Shown piece by piece: positions 60,622 to 64,000 of a stretch of DNA of 64,000 bases. Below the pieces are notes generated by a model, which was given only the letters and a program-made list of their open reading frames with translations, was not told where the DNA came from and did no database searches. The stretch's first letter is position 1, and each line of letters starts with the position of its first letter. Position numbers and translations under genes: made by a program. Location: assembly GCF_902362185.1 (NCBI RefSeq), contig NC_044499.1, positions 11,003,764-11,067,763 of the forward strand. Reading direction: 5' to 3'. The DNA is from Chanos chanos. Its lineage: Eukaryota; Chordata; Actinopteri; Gonorynchiformes; Chanidae.

Positions 60622-63600
60622 TTAGTTTTCAACAGGGCTTGGAAAGGAGTCAACCTGTACAGTGTCCTGACACATTGTTCCCTGACTGGAGTAGCACACT
60701 CGAACCCGCATCTTCAGGGTTGCCTTTGAGGAGACAGATTAGTGATATGTTAAAAAAGGCAATGCATAACACAGCTGTCTGCAAAAAAAAATAAATAAAT
60801 AAAAAATCATCGCACGGTCAGTGAGTGACCAGGTAAAGCCCACCTTGCTGGGGTTGTGGAGTAGAACAGTCTGGGTCACATGACCCATGCCTTGGGCTGG
60901 AATGACATCCCCACTAGGAGCCTTCATTTGTAACTGTATGCTCTGAGGAAGAGGACAACAATTAATACATTTTACAAACTGAGGAAGATAGAAGTGGCGC
61001 TGATTGAAACCCAATCTTTTCAGTCTTACTAAAGCACAGAAGCACTGACTCACAATGGAACGGATGATCAGGTCAGACTGAGTGATATTTATAATATGAG
61101 AACAACATCTGAACATCGATCTATACCAGAGAAGTGAGCTCATGAAAACAGTGCCACATAAATCAATGAAAATGAATAAAACGGAATAAATGTAGCACAC
61201 ATGGAGAGTACAGCAGAAAAGTCAGTCAGACCTTGGGGACAGCTGCTTGCAGAGTAAAATTTGTGACATCATTCTCAGTCGAGTTGGAAGCGATGAGGGT
61301 GATGGTGACAGCTGTGTCTGTATGTTTGTCACACTGTAGTTTCACCATCACACCATTCTTCTCATACACTGTCACCGTAGGTACTGTTAAACATACATAA
61401 ACATGCATTTCATACACACAAGGCAAAATATATAGTTTCTATCTCCTTTCTAGGGCAATTTGTTGGATATTTTGGATAAAATAAACGCGGGCACAGAAGC
61501 TGTTTTTCTCCCTATTATTTCTCAGCTCTACTCTTTCACCCTCTCTCACCTGGAGTAGGCTCCAGTCCTCCCAGTAGATCCAACAGGTCTCCCCCAACTG
61601 TACTATTTGTGGATGTGGCAGCTGTAGTGGGTGGAGCCAAGCTCGGTTCAGATGGCTTGTCGGTTCCACCCAGCAAATCTAAAAGGTCACACACCTGAAA
61701 AAGGGAAATGAAGGCAAATAAAAGAATTTACGCTACATGCAAATTATAAAATTCAGCCAGAACAGACATGTTCCGGTAATACTGAAACATAACAGGGCAT
61801 TACATGTTTACGTTTACCTGGCTGGCGGGTTGTTGAGTCAACCCTGTCACAGGTGGCTTGGGTTTCAATTGTTCTGGCTCTTTCACAGTACCTCCAGGAA
61901 TTTCTCCGTTGGTATGGCCTGGAGAACTCTTGTCAATAACTGGCATCCTCTCTAGCACTGCTGCCCTGTGAGCACAATTTCACTGTCACAACACTGAGAG
62001 CACACACTAACAGCCATCCTCAAAATATCAGTGGTGAAAGATTCACACAGTTGTACACTACGATGTTTAAAATGTAAAATGTAAACAGGAATTTCTCATG
62101 TTTGGTACCTCATATGGTCATATTTCTTAAAGAGTGCGTTGTATTCTACTGCCCTCTGCTGGAGCTCCAAATCAATGCAGCTGCCATAAATACTGACAAT
62201 GCTTCTAATGCGACTGTACAGACAATAACAGAGAGAGAGAGAGAGAAAAAGACAGTCTTTAAATAAATATGAATGGAGATACAGAAAGAAATACTAAAAT
62301 ATTACTTGTGACTTGCACTGCAGTGTGGTGGTGATGAAGCTGTATTGTTACCACACATACTCTATATTGTCTCTTATGCGTGTGCTCAGTTTCATTGTCG
62401 CTGTGAGAGCAAAGGCTCTGGTTGATGGGGATGACATGTGGGACTGAAGGACAGTTTCTAAGGCATCCAGGACATCATCCTCCGTCACCTGGCCACACGA
62501 CAGAAACATAGACATGTTTACCGCTACATTTTTACAATTTAGTTTCCATCTCCCTCCGATAAAACGCCTTACACATTTCTAAAACAAATAACATTAAGGG
62601 GTTTGGCTATAAGCTGTAAGCATCACTGTCATCTATGTCTAACTGTCAGTCTGTTCTTCCCTTTCTCATGAATTCTGTCCCCCCAAACCCTCTGTACCTC
62701 TGCAGGCTCTGTTTCCTCACAGTCTCCTTTCAGGAGCAGGTCTCCATACTCTCCAATGCACCAGCAAGCCACCTGAACAAGTGATTGCTGTAAAGGCACA
62801 AAAAAAAAAAGTTCAGTGTAAACACAGAGATGCGTAAACTGTGTCATAGACACTCTCAGAAACATACCTGTGAGATGTCAGTCACCAGTGCTCTGTAAAG
62901 TTTGTGAACTGTGTAGGAGTGCAGGTCTGAGGCAGTTGTGATGAGCTGTATCAAATTGGGCACAGTCTCGTCTCTTACGTCGCCCCCTGCCTGCGAAAGT
63001 GTGTATAACGTTGAAAAAAAAAATAATGTAACGTAATGTAAGCATGAGTCGCATTTGACAAAAAACACATTTAGATGGGTTCTGGATTAACATGATCATT
63101 TACCTGCAATGGTAGTGATTTAAAGTGTCAAAAATCATCCAAACTGGTCATGGTCATGGTAATTTTCTGACCAGTTTAGTGTGGTATAGTGGGGGGAGGG
63201 GGGTATTTACCGTGGTGAGGACATGCAGGATGGTGTCTATGTGCCAGCGCTGAGAGGGGGCATACCTGACAGAGACACAGAGAGACACAGACACAGAGTG
63301 CTGTTCAGCACCAGAGCCCTGTCGCACTGACACAAACGCATAGGGAATAATGCAGAGAAACACACAAACAAACAAACAAGCAAACAAGCAAACAGACTTT
63401 TTTTGGGACGCAAGATGACCAAAGGTACAAAGCTGAGTGATAAGACTCAGTTTTTAAAAGACTTTTGAGAGATACAGAGACAGATGTTTTCACAGTGGAA
63501 TATGTGAAGACTGACGCCCAGAGAAAAAGACAGATGTGTGTGGACATTTGGAGACCAAAAAAAAAAAAGAAAAAAAAAGAAAAAAAAAAGTGAACAGAGA

Positions 63601-64000
63601 GTGATAAACCAGACGGAACCTCTCGGCGGCGTTGAAGATGCCAGAGGCAGCGTGGGCCCTGAGCTCTGGGGGACAGCTGGAGAGGAAGGTGAGGAGCTCC
63701 TTCATCATAGAGCGAATGTTTGCAGCCGACACTAGAGCCAGGGACAGCTCCAACGCACGACTGCAGGAAAGTTCATTGACGTAACGTCAGATTAAGTTAC
63801 ATCAAAGCTTGAATATATTCACACCATCAACGTATTTCTTTATTTAGCTTTTATATTTTAAACACACGGCACACTGTACACAGTTCTAAAAAATAATTCC
63901 GATAAAACCCCTGAATAACCAGTCTCCATGGCACCCTCAGTACCGTTTGACTGAGGCGTCTGGGTCCTTAAGGCAGTCCACAATAGTCCCCCTGTGTCGC
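60622..64000 (-). CDS. ap1g2: AP-1 complex subunit gamma-2, C-terminal part (5' end outside the window)
   Basis: Large subunit of an AP-1-type clathrin adaptor acting at the trans-Golgi network and endosomes. Twelve exons are visible on the minus strand: 63944-64000, 63619-63761, 63212-63266, 62868-62992, 62698-62789, 62361-62489, 62109-62215, 61820-61966, 61550-61694, 61232-61383, 60844-60942, 60622-60723. Edges are within a few bases for the middle ones. The trunk has [47 protein letters not shown] and [19 protein letters not shown]. The hinge carries two clathrin-box-like DLLDLLGG copies. The gamma ear starts near [15 protein letters not shown] and continues through [18 protein letters not shown], ending at SFPSPVEN. 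The ear ([16 protein letters not shown]) is closer to gamma-2 than to gamma-1 as I recall them. The N-terminal trunk lies beyond position 64000. Confidence 0.94.

Noticed and set aside
63154-63547. Cys/Val/Leu-rich minus-strand frames in an ap1g2 intron
   Set aside because: Simple repeat translations (CAAA and ACAG-type runs) without splice sites.

Overview
The window is nuclear DNA from a ray-finned (teleost) fish. Its genes have many introns with GT-AG boundaries. The gene set (acin1, C14orf119, dhrs1, homez, rnf212b, nedd8, ap1g2) is a shuffled version of a block found on human 14q11.2. It also holds two tandem egg-coat ZP3-type genes and fish-style dispersed repeats. Genes were recognised by eye from conserved protein motifs, and exon edges were set by splice signals checked for phase. 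No database search was run.

Layout. 1-0.5 kb: possible last exons of an unidentified plus-strand gene. 3.1-18.4 kb, minus: acin1, the acinus subunit of the ASAP/PSAP splicing complex, with an 18-exon reading of about 1,703 codons and a large Glu/Arg repeat. 18.4-19.3 kb: apparent shared promoter region with a perfect CRE. 19.3-21.0 kb, plus: C14orf119 homologue. 21.2-34.5 kb, minus: a 36-exon gene for a predicted signal-peptide, long coiled-coil and B30.2 protein of about 1,118 residues. It is the most unusual item here. 35.3-35.8 kb: a small hAT transposon remnant. 37.3-41.1 kb, plus: dhrs1. 42.0-47.6 kb, plus: homez, with its coding part in one exon. 47.8-50.3 kb, minus: rnf212b, a meiotic crossover RING protein. 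52.2-54.0 kb and 55.9-57.8 kb, minus: two ZP3-like genes with identical nine-exon plans. 58.4-59.4 kb, plus: nedd8. 60.6-64.0 kb, minus: the 3' two-thirds or so of ap1g2, running off the window.

The genes are not an operon. They serve splicing, membrane traffic, protein neddylation, short-chain dehydrogenase chemistry, transcription, meiosis and egg-coat formation. The ancestral block carries two insertions that I do not know from the mammalian block: the coiled-coil/B30.2 gene between C14orf119 and dhrs1, and the ZP3 pair between rnf212b and nedd8.

The coiled-coil/B30.2 gene appears to have grown by repeated duplication of a two-exon unit. Every internal exon from the fifth on starts and ends in phase 1, exon types A and B alternate, three 147-base exons lie in tandem, and one relic exon sits where a B exon is expected.
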